Shown: positions 1 through 11,354 of the stretch, one piece after another
Layout of the letters: each line of letters opens with the position of its first letter
Position numbering within the stretch: position 1 is the stretch's first letter
Assembly: GCA_025345505.1 (NCBI GenBank)
Contig: JANVCC010000021.1
Location: forward strand, 1,082,902-1,146,901
DNA: 64,000 bases
Reading direction: 5' to 3'
Origin: Todiramphus chloris collaris
Taxonomy: Eukaryota > Chordata > Aves > Coraciiformes > Alcedinidae
The notes under the pieces: model-generated
The model's database searches: none
Seen by the model: only the letters and a program-made list of their open reading frames with translations
What the model was told of the DNA's origin: nothing
Made by a program: the position numbers and the translations under genes

Positions 1-2371
1 CAGTTATAAATCATTCAAGCATTCACTCAATCATTCACTTCATAAGCCCCATTGAGTGTCATGTATTTTGAGGCTGCTATAAAAGTATGCAACAGGGAAA
101 ATACTACTGAGTTATGAAACAAATTACACAGGAGATGTCCTACTATTATGATAACAGTAGTGCTAAAAGTGTTCAAGGAAAAGAATGCAATTCAGTATGA
201 ACCTAAAGAAATAAACCCTTGTTATCAACGTGACCAAAAATGTTGACAAAAGTATAAAACATTCTTTTAATATTCCGCCCTGGGTGTTTCCATCTGACAA
301 GAAACCACAAAGAATACATGTAGAAAAGACAACACATTCAGCTTCTGCTTCTTTCTGTGTAATCTCCATCTCCTTAGATGGTAGTACATGCATGATCGTA
401 ATATGTGTATGCTTCCAAGGGCAAAAGGGCTCTGAACTAATAGATGTAAATTAAGAGGAACCTCTGCAAATCAAGATAGAATCTATTTTTGATCCAGGCC
501 AGGATGCCATTGGCCTTCTTGGCCACCTGGGCACACATTGGCTCATGTTCAGCTTGGTGTCCACCAGCACCCCCAGGTCCCTTTCTGCCCAGCAGCTTTC
601 CAGATATTCCTCCCCAATCCTGGAGCGTTGCCTGGGGTTTTTGTGATCCAAATGCAGGACCCAGTACTTGGCCTTGTTAAATTTCATCCCATGAACCTTG
701 GCCTATCGATCCAACCTGCCCAGATCTCTCTGCAGAGCCTTCCTATCCTAGATGTATTTGAAAGTTTGCCATGGAGAAGAGCCTTTTAAAGTTCCCACTA
801 GTATTCTTTCCCTTTAAATAAAAAACACAGAGCATAATTTACTTGCATTCAGCATCTGTCCAGCTATTAGGGAATGCAGGTTTTGAAGCAACTTTATTAG
901 AGTTAACCCTCTTTGGATATTGCTAGCGCAGGACCTATCAAATTTATGGTTTAGATTTAATTAGCATTTCTGGATTGGGATTCAAATTTTAAGATTACAC
1001 ACCTTTCCCAGTGTACCTCAACAAATCAACATCAGATTTCCACAACATAAGCATAGCTTTATTCAGTAACTAAAGATAGCTGAGACGCATATAGTTCAGG
1101 GACAAGTGTTCATTAGCAGGAAAGCACATTCATGAGCTATCTGACTCTTGTTCGGTTGAGCATGCATGTATTCCACACATCACAATTAAAGACACCACTG
1201 TGTATTTTTGCTCAGTCTCACTTCTGTACAAAGATCACAAAAAATGGCAATGTAGTGAAAATATGTTGAGAAAATTGGAGAGGTTTACACTGGCAGATTT
1301 TTTAAAAACATTTTCCTGGTGAAAAAGAATAATACCCTCTGGATCAACTGGAATTCAAATTCAGTTTCTGATTGAGGATCACTGTTTGTATACTATTCAT
1401 AAATGGAAATCAATACCTAACTATCACAAGAGCATATCTGTTATGAAGACATTAAATAGTGTTATTTTTCTGTCACATTTTAAGAGAAAATGTTATTTTC
1501 TAAGTGTAAAGACAAAACCATACATTACCCATTCACTTTTGCAGAACACAGATCCTGAACCTTGGGAGTTTATCGAAAGAGAAATCTTTAGTAGAGACTG
1601 GTTTAAAAAGCGTTAAAAAAAATGCTTGTAAAACACATGTATTATGTGACTTTGGATTACAAAGCTGTACATGTTTACCCATGAGCAGACAGGTCTAGAG
1701 GTTTTCCAAATGAATCAGCAGGAAGAGAATGTTTACTCACAGTAAAATTGGACCTCAAGATTAACTCAGACAACTTTTGTTTTCCATCTATTTCACCAAT
1801 GTATTTAGGTTTTTTGCCTATTTAGGTAAGTTTTAAATACGCCAACAGCACTACATGCAATACCATACTGGGACTACTGGGCAAGCCAAGCAATAAAAAG
1901 AAAATGAGATTTAGAGCAGTTACACTATTTATTTTTATTATGGAACAGAGAGGCATTACCATCCTACTTGCTGTAAACTCAGATGTTCACAGATTGCTGA
2001 GCACACCCCCAAGATGTGCACCTCCACCAGAAAACTGCCATTTCTATGTTCATTTGCATGTCACATGATTTTATAGATTAACAGAGCATCGACCAGTATG
2101 AACATCTGCTCCTGCTGAAAGTGTGACTATCATATCAACTGCAAACACTGATCCTGACAAAAATAACAGAGTAAATCTACAGAAGCCTTCACGGCATAAA
2201 TCCAACAACCAAGAGTGATAAAGAGGAAAACAACTTCTCTGAAGGTTTAAGCAAACCTAAACTTCCTATACCTGTTGTGGAACGGTTGAACAACCTGACA
2301 GACATCAGTATTAAACTCATGGCTCTGCACGCTGGTCGTATGAAACAATAATGGCTCAAAGTAGTACTTAC
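1..2371 (-). other. GABRG3: GABRG3 intron 5, proximal part
   Basis: This is the sequence downstream of the strong gtaagtact donor. Apart from a CR1 ORF2-end fragment at 470-765 I see only AT-rich DNA. No segment resembles the next gamma-subunit exon, so intron 5 probably exceeds 2.3 kb. Confidence 0.75.
470..765 (-). mobile_element. CR1 LINE fragment, end of ORF2
   Basis: Read on the minus strand this gives the typical C-terminal end of the CR1 ORF2 polyprotein ([43 protein letters not shown]). It lacks the CR1 3' tail, so it is truncated at both ends. It is a decayed copy, not a gene. Confidence 0.85.
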
Positions 2372-2454
2372 AGCTGGAGAATATCAAAGGACATGAGTGT
2401 TCATCCATTGGGAAATTGTGCAGCTGTAGCTGGCACTCAGCATTGATGGTAAGC
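2372..2454 (-). CDS. GABRG3: GABA-A receptor gamma-3 subunit, Cys-loop exon (exon 5 by family numbering)
   Basis: This is the next exon of the same gene. The acceptor is ttctccacag and the first base G completes the Arg codon split from the 6398-6618 exon. The exon then reads [14 protein letters not shown] followed by [13 protein letters not shown]. It ends with one base (T) of a Tyr codon before a strong donor, gtaagtact. The 83-bp length is the standard size of this exon in GABA-A subunit genes. It holds the whole Cys-loop (Cys, 13 residues, Cys, with the FPMD core), which defines the pentameric ligand-gated channel superfamily and couples ligand binding to gating. The pair INAEC and PLIFSS, rather than IDAEC and PLEFSS, supports gamma-3. 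The next exon, expected to start with the rest of the YGYP motif, was not found in 1-2371. Confidence 0.95.
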
Positions 2455-2637
2455 CTGTGGAGAAACCAAGTGTCTGTTACTACACATGAGCACAATGGAC
2501 AGTTGGAGGAGGAGGCAAGGTAACCTCAGGTATGACACAAGAGCCCTTTGACATCTGTAAGTAAGGCTTGAAAGGAAAGGCCTGAATTTGCAGATTGTTC
2601 ATTGGCTATTTAGGCCTGATCTAAACCAATAATAATT

Positions 2638-3074
2638 ATAGAATCATAGAATCATTAAGGCTGTAAATGACCTTCAAGATCATCAAGTCCAACCATCTTC
2701 TAAATATTATCATCACCACTAAACCATGTCCTGAAGTGCCACATCTAGACAGTTTTTGAACACCTCCATGGATGGTAACTCCACCCCCTCCCTGGGAAGC
2801 CTGTTCCATGGCCTCACCACTCTCTCAGCACAGAAATTGTTCCTAATATCCAACCTAAACCTCCCCTGGTGCAACTCAAGACTATTTCCTCTCGCCCTAT
2901 CACTAGTTACCTGGGAGAAGAGAGCAACACCCACCACACTGCAATGTCCCATGAGGGAGCTGTAGAGAGTTGTAAGGTCTCCCCTCAGCCTCCTCTTCTC
3001 CAGACTAACCAAGCCCAGCTCCCTAGCTGCTCCTCATCAGACATCTTCTCCAGACCCTTTATCAGCTTTGTTAT
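2638..3074 (-). mobile_element. CR1 LINE, 5'-truncated 3' end, with long flanking direct repeats
   Basis: On the minus strand this is the CR1 3' region (GCTGCCCAGGGAG-like motif, then the family-typical octamer end agaatcatagaatcatt on the plus strand). Flanks carry near-identical repeats: TAAACCAATAATAATTA at 2622-2638 and TAAACCAATAAATAATTT at 3076-3093. CR1 is homologous and opposite in orientation to the copy at 3700-4182. Confidence 0.9.
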
Positions 3075-3699
3075 TTAAACCAATAAATAATTTCAGACAC
3101 TTCATTAAGAGTTTCTTGATCCCAAGAAATCTGAGCATGTGCTTTTCTCTAGATGATTCATGGTTGAAAAACATTGGATAGAAACAACCATTCTTTACAA
3201 GGATAATGGAAAATACAGATGATGTGGTGGTGTGTAATTCCACAAAATTAGAACCTCATAAAGAATCTTGTAAGGAACATTCTCCGCATTTGATTACAGT
3301 GTGAACTTAGAAGTCTTTCAATCATTTTGGTTTGTCTCTCAAAAACTTAATAAATCTCTTTATGCCATTCTCAGCTGTACAGATGTGGCAAACAGATCAG
3401 CAGGAATGTCTTCAGCCCCATTTAAACACTTGTTGTATGTGATACCCCAAACACAAAGGACACTATGAATGGAGTTGATTTTAAACTGACTCTTAAAAAC
3501 AGATTATTTTCAGTCTGATAGCTTACAAAGTAAAACTGTTTACCTAGTAGATTGCATTAAGAGCTAGTTTATTATAGAGTCTTTTTCAGGAAACAGACAC
3601 CACATTAATTTCACGCCTGAATTTATGCAGCGTGGGGTATGGGATTTTTTTGTTGTCATCTTCTTTTTGAGTAGGGCAATGATCAGGCCCCTGGGTTCT

Positions 3700-4182
3700 G
3701 CAGGATAAGAAAGAGATTGAGGGGCTGGAGTGAGTCCAGAGAAGGACAACGAAGCTGGTGAGGGGTCTGGAGAGATATCGTAAGATGAGAGGCTGAGGGA
3801 GCTGGGGTTGTTTATTCTGGAAGAGGAGTCTGAGGGGAAACCTTAACTCTCTCTTCAATTACTTGAAAAGAAGTTGCAATGAGCTGGGTGTTGGTCTCTT
3901 CTCACAAATAACTAGTGATAAGATGAGAGGTAATGAGTTTAAGTTGCACCAGGGGAGGTTTAGACTGGATATTATGAAAAAATTCTCTATTGAAAGAATG
4001 GTGAGGCATTGGAACAGGCTGCCCAAGGGAAGTGGTGTAGTCACCAAACCTGGAGGTGTTCAAAAAACATATAGACGTAGCACTTCAGGACATGGTTTAG
4101 TGGTCATGATAATCTTCAGTAGACAGTTGGACTTAATTATCTTGGAGTTTTTTTCCAACCTTAATTATCCTATGATTCTTTT
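3700..4182 (+). mobile_element. CR1 LINE, 5'-truncated 3' end
   Basis: The copy runs from the CR1 segment gaggggctggag through GAGGCTGAGGGAGCTGGG and the 3' region (GGAACAGGCTGCCCA) to a degenerate octamer tail near 4182. Frames through it are retrotransposon debris. Confidence 0.88.
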
Positions 4183-4789
4183 GTTTTTTATAACTAATTC
4201 AAAAACTAACATACTGAATGGGAAAAGGTTTGTGTCTCAGATTTAGGATAGCACAGAGAAAACCTCTGTCTTGGAAAAGGTCACCTGAGAGGAACTTAAC
4301 TATTACAAGAAGATTTGCAGTTTTAGAGCAGAAGTGCATTTGGCACCCAGAAGTGAGCAATAAAGAGAATGGGAAGCCATGGATCATGATTGCACCTTGT
4401 ACACTTTCTCCTGAGTACAGAACACTCATCAACACTTGACAGTAAGAGGGCATACAGCAGTTATTTTTTCCATGCCATACCATTTCTGCGTTCTTGCTTA
4501 AGTTAAACTGGGTTTTTTTAATTATACAGTATTATTGGTGAACAATGATCATCCTAAAAGCTCCTCCTATGTAAAAAGGAGACTGACCTGGGTGGCTGAA
4601 AAGGACTCAAAACATCTTTCACAAGCTAATAATTCTCACTTAAACAACCCATTGGGTCAAGTATTACCTGTATTTTTAGCTCTTTCAGATGACTTTTGCA
4701 GTCTAGTCATCAGTTTCTTTAGCAATAGGTACTCAAGTCTAACTTGTATTAGGTAGATACTTGCACTAAAATACTGACTGGACTTAATA

Positions 4790-4913
4790 GAAAAAAAAAA
4801 CCTCAAACCCACAACAAAACCAAAACCAACAAAAAACCACACACACAAAATCTAACCAAACAAAAAAAACCCCAAACAAAACAAGAACAAAAACACAAAC
4901 CAACCCCACCAAA
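4790..4913. repeat. A/C-only low-complexity tract
   Basis: About 120 nt of the plus strand is built almost entirely of A and C (runs such as caaaaccaaaaccaac and aaaaaaaacccc). In the GABRG3 transcript this reads as U/G-rich sequence. It looks like an expanded and decayed simple repeat. Confidence 0.75.
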
Positions 4914-5737
4914 AGGATATTGGAGTTAACATCCTAATCACTGCAGTCTTTAGCTGAAGGCTACTGAAATAAGTAAAAGATCTTAACAGTGGAGGAAGCC
5001 TAAGAAGGGAAGGTCACTAAAAATACCAGTAGCTTTTCCAGCTGTTTAATTACTTTCTTATTGTTTATCAAAGACTTTCTGTTTGAGTCCACCTGCAATT
5101 ACAAACATGATCAGGATATGCTGCTGCACCAAAGGGACTGAACACAACCACTGAAGAAAATGTGGCGTGAAAGATGTTTCTGAAACTGCTGTGTGGAATA
5201 TGGCTTGTGGCAAAACTCCTTTCTGAGCAATTCAACTCTGCCATAAGTAAACAAATATTTTGATTTCCACAGGCTTTTTTCTTCTTTTTCTTTAATGCAA
5301 ATATATACAGTATTTCTAATATCATGCAGGCGATGGTATCACAAAGATTAGAAAAACTCTAAAAGCCTTTCCTCAGGCAATTCACCCTTGTGATGAGATG
5401 TGACAGAGCATCTTTCAACGTGACTTATTTGAAGAATCAAGTATTGGCATTAGCATGAATCTACAAATACTTCATCCAGCCCTGCATCTAACTGATCAGA
5501 AAGGTTTCTGACACATTTTATGGGACTACATGCTCCTGTCTTATTACAAGCACTAAAAAGCCCAACTTCTATAATTTAGACAGACCCATTTCCCATTCTT
5601 AAGGTTTCATTTTTAGAAAGACAAGACTTTGGTTTTTAAACTCAACAGTATATACACCTGAATATTTCAGTATTTGTCAAGCATGGTCAGTAAGCATCAG
5701 GAAGAAAATAGCAGAGAAGAGCAAAGATATCACTGAA

Positions 5738-6345
5738 AATCACAGAATCATAGAATCACTGGAGTTGGAAGGGACCTCTAGAGATCATCTAGCCCAATCC
5801 CTCAATGAAAACATGTTTGCCTAGAGCACATTACACAGGGTCACATCCAGGCGAGTCTGGAAAATCTCCAGAGGAGACTCCACCAGTTCTCTGGGCAGCC
5901 TGTTCCAGGCTGCATCACCCCCAGAGTAAAGATGTTTTTCCTTATATTTAGATGGAACCTCCTGTGTTCCAGTGTGTGCCCATTGCCCTTTGTCCCATCA
6001 CTGGGCACCCCTGAAAAGAGTCTGGGTCCATCTTCCTTGAGCTCACCCTTTAGATATTTATAGACATTGATAAGGTCTTCTCTCAGTCTTCTCTTCTCCA
6101 GGCTAAACTGTTACAGTTCTCACAGTCTTTCCTCCTAAGAGAGATGTCCCAGTCCCTCAGTTATCTTTGTTGCCCTCTGCTGTACTCTCACCAGTACTTC
6201 TCTGTCTCTCTGATGAACTCAGAACTGGACACAGCATTCCAGATGTGGCTGCACCAGAGCAGAGTAGAGGGGGGAGGAGAATTTCCCTTGACCTGTTGGT
6301 CACACTCTTCTTAATGGGCCCCAGGACACCATTACTACCAATATT
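5738..6345 (-). mobile_element. CR1 LINE copy adjoining GABRG3 exon 4
   Basis: On the plus strand it begins cacagaatcatagaatcact and then shows TTGGAAGGGACCTCTAGAGA, the reverse complement of a CR1 3' end of the 'acctccagaggtcccttccaacc' type. It extends to the ORF2 end at about 6345. The element lies in the same orientation as the gene and starts about 50 bp past the exon 4 donor. Confidence 0.88.
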
Positions 6346-6397
6346 CCAGAGGAAGAAGAATCTTTCCTTTCACCCCTTCACCTCACCAAGTGCTCAC

Positions 6398-6618
6398 CTG
6401 AGGGTGTACAGGATCTTGCCATCATTCCATATACGGAGGAGCTGATTGGGGGTGGTGATCCAGTGGGCCTCTGCTGTCTTTGAGTTACGAAATATCGTAT
6501 CTGGGATCCAGATCAAGCCAACCATGTTGCTGTTCAGAGTCAGTATCTTCATGGTGCTGTTGAAGCGAAGGCGGCTATCTGTCCACGTCTGGGCAAAAAA
6601 TATATCAATTTGATATTC
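6398..6618 (-). CDS. GABRG3: GABA-A receptor gamma-3 subunit, internal exon (exon 4 by family numbering)
   Basis: This exon encodes part of the extracellular ligand-binding domain of a gamma subunit of the pentameric GABA-gated chloride channel at inhibitory synapses. On the minus strand an acceptor (tttcattgcag) precedes the first codon of [12 protein letters not shown], and the exon ends CTCAG before the donor gtgagca. Length is 221 bp: 73 codons plus two bases of an Arg codon, the size known for gamma-subunit exon 4. Visible elements are loop D (FFAQTW, residues 7-12 of the exon), a sequon NST (20-22), loop A (IWIPDTIF, 36-43) and the loop E region (NQLLRIWND, 58-66). Aligned by eye to gamma-2, Phe77, Ala79 and Thr81 are conserved, while the Met130 position is Leu. 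The wording ([29 protein letters not shown]) fits gamma-3 better than gamma-1 or gamma-2 as I remember those families. A CR1 copy begins about 50 bp beyond the donor. Confidence 0.95.
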
Positions 6619-9600
6619 CTGCAATGAAAGCATGATAATGCAAGTTGAAATCAGTTCCACACTTCTCACTGCTATTTGGTGTTTGATAAGGTCTATCAGG
6701 GTGTAGAGCACCAGGATATTTTCAGGCCTATGGAGATATGTTTTCTTTTTTTACTGCCTGAGGAAAAATGGGTTTTTTGGGGTTTTTTTTTACTTTTTTT
6801 TTTTCCCCCTGAAGGTACTTTAGAAAACAGGCCAAACATCTCTCCTATGCCATAACAATTTCTGCACTGTCGTGTTCTTTTCCATTGTCTCTGTAAAGTC
6901 ACCTCTAGCAGGTACAATTTGCAGAAACTTCTTTGCGATAGGGCAGACTGATAAAAGACACGTGAAAGACAGACAGGAGCAAAACACATAAGCTGGAGAA
7001 TGGTAAATTCCATTCATTGTGGCAACGTCTTTTGGGGAGAAGGTTGTGCAAGTTCAATAAATTAAATGTTCTGTTTGTTACCCATTGTCCAGTCACTCTT
7101 TTTCAGACCACAGGCAGGATTGAAAAGGCACGCTTGTGCTTTTTTACAGATGCCTCACACACTCCAAATGCTAAGAGCTGAGTGTTCGCTACCTTACTGC
7201 CTTTAATGTGCTAATATCATAATTTACATGAATCTCATCCATTCTTTCACTCCATGTTTGCTTCTATGCTTCTCTAGGGAAACACTCATAGTAGGTTTTG
7301 CTGCAGAAATTAAAATACACAGGTACAAACCAACAAAATTATACAGGTAATAGTAGAACCACATTAATTTGTGCATTTAATATCCCCTGGAAGCAACTGT
7401 GTTAAAAAAAAACACCGGTATTTGAATTACTGGAAAGGTCAGGATTGATTTGCTTGTGTTCTTCTTCCTCTTTCCAGACTTCTCTACTTGTGAACCCTCT
7501 GAAAAGAGTCATCTGACCATGTCATGAAAGACTCTCAGTATCACAGGGCTGATCACATCCATGACAGGGATGGTGTCTGCTAACCTGACACACAGTGTGT
7601 GCTCTACACTGCAGGTTAATACACGGGATGGGGATAATCTGGAAGAAAACAACTCCTTAAGGTCTCCTGGTAGATGCTGTCTTGGTATTTCTAAGTGAAA
7701 GAGAATTAAGGCTGTGTAGAAAGTCTGGTATTTCTTTGCCTTTGACCACTCTGAACTTGTTCTTACTGCTTTTTTGTCTATTTCAAAATTTTAAAAGAGA
7801 AAGTGTAGAAAGAAATGATATTATACAAACAGTATTGTATAGGGTTTTTTTTTTAATTTATTTGTAGTTAGAAGAGCTTGTAGTCTGAACTGAGGACAGT
7901 GTTTTTGCCAAGGGCCATCTGGTTCTCCTGCGCTATTACATCTTTGGCAGGCCATCCTTCCAAAACTGGTGTTAAAACACCAGGAAACCTAATTCAATGA
8001 TGCTGTAATGCTAGTCCAAACACACTCTGGGCCTCTCATCTCTAGGCGCCAAATGATCCATAGGTGCATAAGTGGTGCTAGCATGTATCCAAACATCAGG
8101 TAATAGATCACCTTAGGAACTAAAGTCTAGCCACCAATGGCATTAAGGACTATTTTTCTTCATAGCCCAACTCACTACTATTTTTCATTGTGTTATTAGC
8201 TTCATTTTCTCAGGGAAGCTGACAGATTTGAATCTAAAGAGACTTTTCTTTCATCTCGATGAGCACAAAGTTGTGCATCTCCACACAGTTAAAGTATTCA
8301 ATGTAACGTACACAGTGTACCCTTATTATTCAGAAAGGACACCCTTAATTCATCAGGTTTAAGACACTAGAGTGCTGATCTTGTTTCTTTTCAATCAACC
8401 CTGTATCATTTTAGTCCTTGAAAGTCCAGTGACAAGAGATTGGCACATTCAGCTTCTATGGAGAGGAATATGCCAGACATGTCTATGGGTTCCTCCAAAT
8501 GCTGAGTGAGTAGAATTGGGGTTTTTTAGCTCACATGTGAGAATCAGTATTTATAGAATCAAAGAGCATTTGTATACAGCTGTCTAATGACAGTGCTGTC
8601 TTTTTACAGGACAAGATTTTGCACGATACCCGTATTTGAGGTTATTTTACATTCATTTAGGAGCAGACATAGTTCCCATCTATTATGTCATACATATTTA
8701 ACAATATTTAGGAATTTAAGATTTAGGATATTTAGGATTTCTATCCCATCAAAGGAAAGAAAGACCCTGAGCTCCATAATACAGTGTTCTGAGAAGGTAC
8801 CACAGATAGATCTGAGTAAAGTGGGGACCAGGAGCAATATAGATGAATCATTGTGGTTTGTATTCAGGTGAAGCACTCTGACTGAGAAACAGCTTACATT
8901 ACCCTAGAAGCAGGGCTGTACTAACACCACTGTTCAAGTCCCATTTTGCATCTTCTTTACTTACTACTGCAACTAGAAAATGCCAGCAATGCTCATTATT
9001 CAAAATATCTCTGCAATGGGCCCCTGCAACTCCATTCACCTTAATAAAAACATTTCATCTCACATGAAATACTTCACAGACCTTCTGACTTATTAAGTTC
9101 TTTAAAAAAAATGCATTTTTCTCTTTGTAAACTGAGGGCGTAAAAAGCAAAGAAACATTTTAAAAAGAAAAGTCAATCAAAGTTGTTTGAAATTAGTTGC
9201 ATTGACTTTTTCAATACTTTACACCCCCACCCCCTCCCTTTTTTTTTTTATTAAAAAGTATTCACAATGTTCAATCAGAATGTAGAAACTGTAAACCAAA
9301 ATTTTCCCAGGAAAAATAAATGCATATTTCCACTTAATATTTGTATTGTAATTTCATCCTTTTTATTCTCTCCATTAATCCTTTTTAGAAGTGAGTTAGA
9401 TCAGTATATCCTTTACATTAATCTTTGGAATTGCTTCAGTCTTCAACCAAGTAGATAATGGGGGATGATATTCATATATTCACTCTACTAGGAAGGGACA
9501 GAGGTCACTTCAGAAACTGGCACTCAGTCCTTCACTTCTAATGGAGCTAAGCCAGTGCACACTTCAGAAAAATTACCTTTATCTTCACTGAGAACAGATA

Positions 9601-11354
9601 CTCAGTTCCCAGCGAAGTCAATAACTTCCACATACTGGTTTTCACTAAGCTGGTACAGTGATTTCCAACACACAGCATCCAACAAGAAACTGCCGGATGA
9701 AAGGTTACTGTGTTGGTCTCAGGTACAGGTCAATATAATATAATAGAAGAAAGGAATGCTTTTCATTTGCTAGCTAACACCTGTCATCTTAGATCTTTAT
9801 GAAATGTAATGATTTCTCTTAGAGAGTTCAGGCAGGACATCAGGTTCCAGCAAAATGATGCCTGACATGAAGCAACATCCTACAGCTCTAATAATATTCT
9901 TTATGCTCTGTTCTACTACTGCACCAGAAGTGTTGTTAATATCCTTCTGATTCATTCTTTTCCTTTTTATTTTTAGGTAGTAACCACTGACTACTATAAT
10001 GAACACAGGAAGAAATAAAACCCAACAAAATTTTCTTCCCAGTGGCAGAAAGGTGAAACTGTGTACTCTATAAAATGATGACAAAGTCATCTACAGTGAA
10101 GTGTTCAGTCCTTGAGTTTTCTTGTCTTACAGGCACCTAATTTGCCATGCTATCAAAACAGATTCAAGGTTTTTCCTACTTATACTGTGCCTACATGCAT
10201 TAGCTGAAGCTATGCTCCAGAGTAGCCACACTTCCAAAAAGACATTCTCCTTGAGATGAAGGAAGGACCAACCCTAAGAGAGAAAATATGTCTACATATT
10301 TACATGAAGGGAAATTCCAGGGAAATTTTATTTCCTTTAGTACATCACATATTTCTGTGAGAATGTTAAGTTTCTGTGATGCAAAATTTGGTTATAAACT
10401 TGAAGGGATGGAAAGAATATTTTATTACCAGTTTCAGTAGATTTCATTATGTTTGGCTTTAAAAATAAATTCGTAAAGCATATTACATGTTAAATTCCTT
10501 ACAATTAAAAATTTCATCAAAATGGAATCTGTTTGAAAATTCCACATTCTGTCCAGATTTGATTAGATAAGGAAAAGGTGGGGTTTTTTTAATAAACAAT
10601 TTAACGTAATTGAAAGAGCAAGAATGCGAAACTAGAGTATGAGAATGATTAGCAGTTGAAGACCCCTGCCATGTACAAGTACTCATCTGAATCTCTAATT
10701 ACATAACATCAGGCCTTTTCAGAAATTTAAATTATCGATAATTTTTTTCTTGTTTCTGGAAAAACTGATGCTTTTCAATGAAATTAAATGTTTATTTGTA
10801 TTTTGTTTTATCATATGAAAACATAAAGCATAATTTCTGGCAACTAATGTGTACCTCTGAGTGAAACATCTTTGTTTTCTTTCTTTTCTCTGATAATGAC
10901 TAGCTTATGACCAAAGAATTTGTGAGCAGTCCTGTTTTGTTGTGGGTTTTTTGCAACTTACCCTTAAATGAATGCATTATCTTATGCATTTCACCACATA
11001 AAAAGCCAGTTTGTGCTGGACTTTGCAGGACTTATACTTTCAAGAAACATTTAGTACAATCTGAAAATAATAAGTAACATTCTGTCACTGAAAACCTCTC
11101 AATCACCTCCAACAAAGTTAGCTTTGAAAATGAGATTTTTTAAATTGGTGCTTGACAATTCTCACTTAGCTTCCAAAAGTAACTTCTTCATTTAAGAAAA
11201 CAGATCATGGTTCTGTACAACATGCAAGTAATTGTCTCATGGAGAACATTTCTTCCCATTCAAATTTTAATAAGCTGTCCTTTAAATCTGGAATTTTTGC
11301 TGAGAGAAATGACTGAATAAGATGAGGAAACATGTCTTTTTTTTTTTTTCCTAA
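6619..11354. other. Intron 3 DNA with no recognised element
   Basis: AT-rich sequence between the exon 4 acceptor and the hAT-like fossil. It contains short homopolymers (for example T-rich 6776-6803) but no CR1 or exon that I can recognise. Confidence 0.6.

Larger units (their letters stand above)
2455..6397 (-). other. GABRG3: GABRG3 intron 4
   Basis: This 3.94-kb intron is bounded by a gtgagca donor at 6397 and a tttctccacag acceptor at 2455. It holds three CR1 copies (2638-3074 minus, 3700-4182 plus, 5738-6345 minus) and an A/C-only tract (4790-4913). I see no exon in the remainder. Confidence 0.9.

Noticed and set aside
2247-2371. Extension of the Cys-loop exon past 2372
   Set aside because: A strong gtaagt donor ends the exon at 2372 and the further frame does not match the receptor.
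3863-4246. 127-residue open frame
   Set aside because: Translation of CR1 3' sequence plus flanking DNA.
9797-10090. Minus-strand frame of 97 residues with a membrane-like stretch
   Set aside because: No recognisable family, no supporting context; expected by chance.
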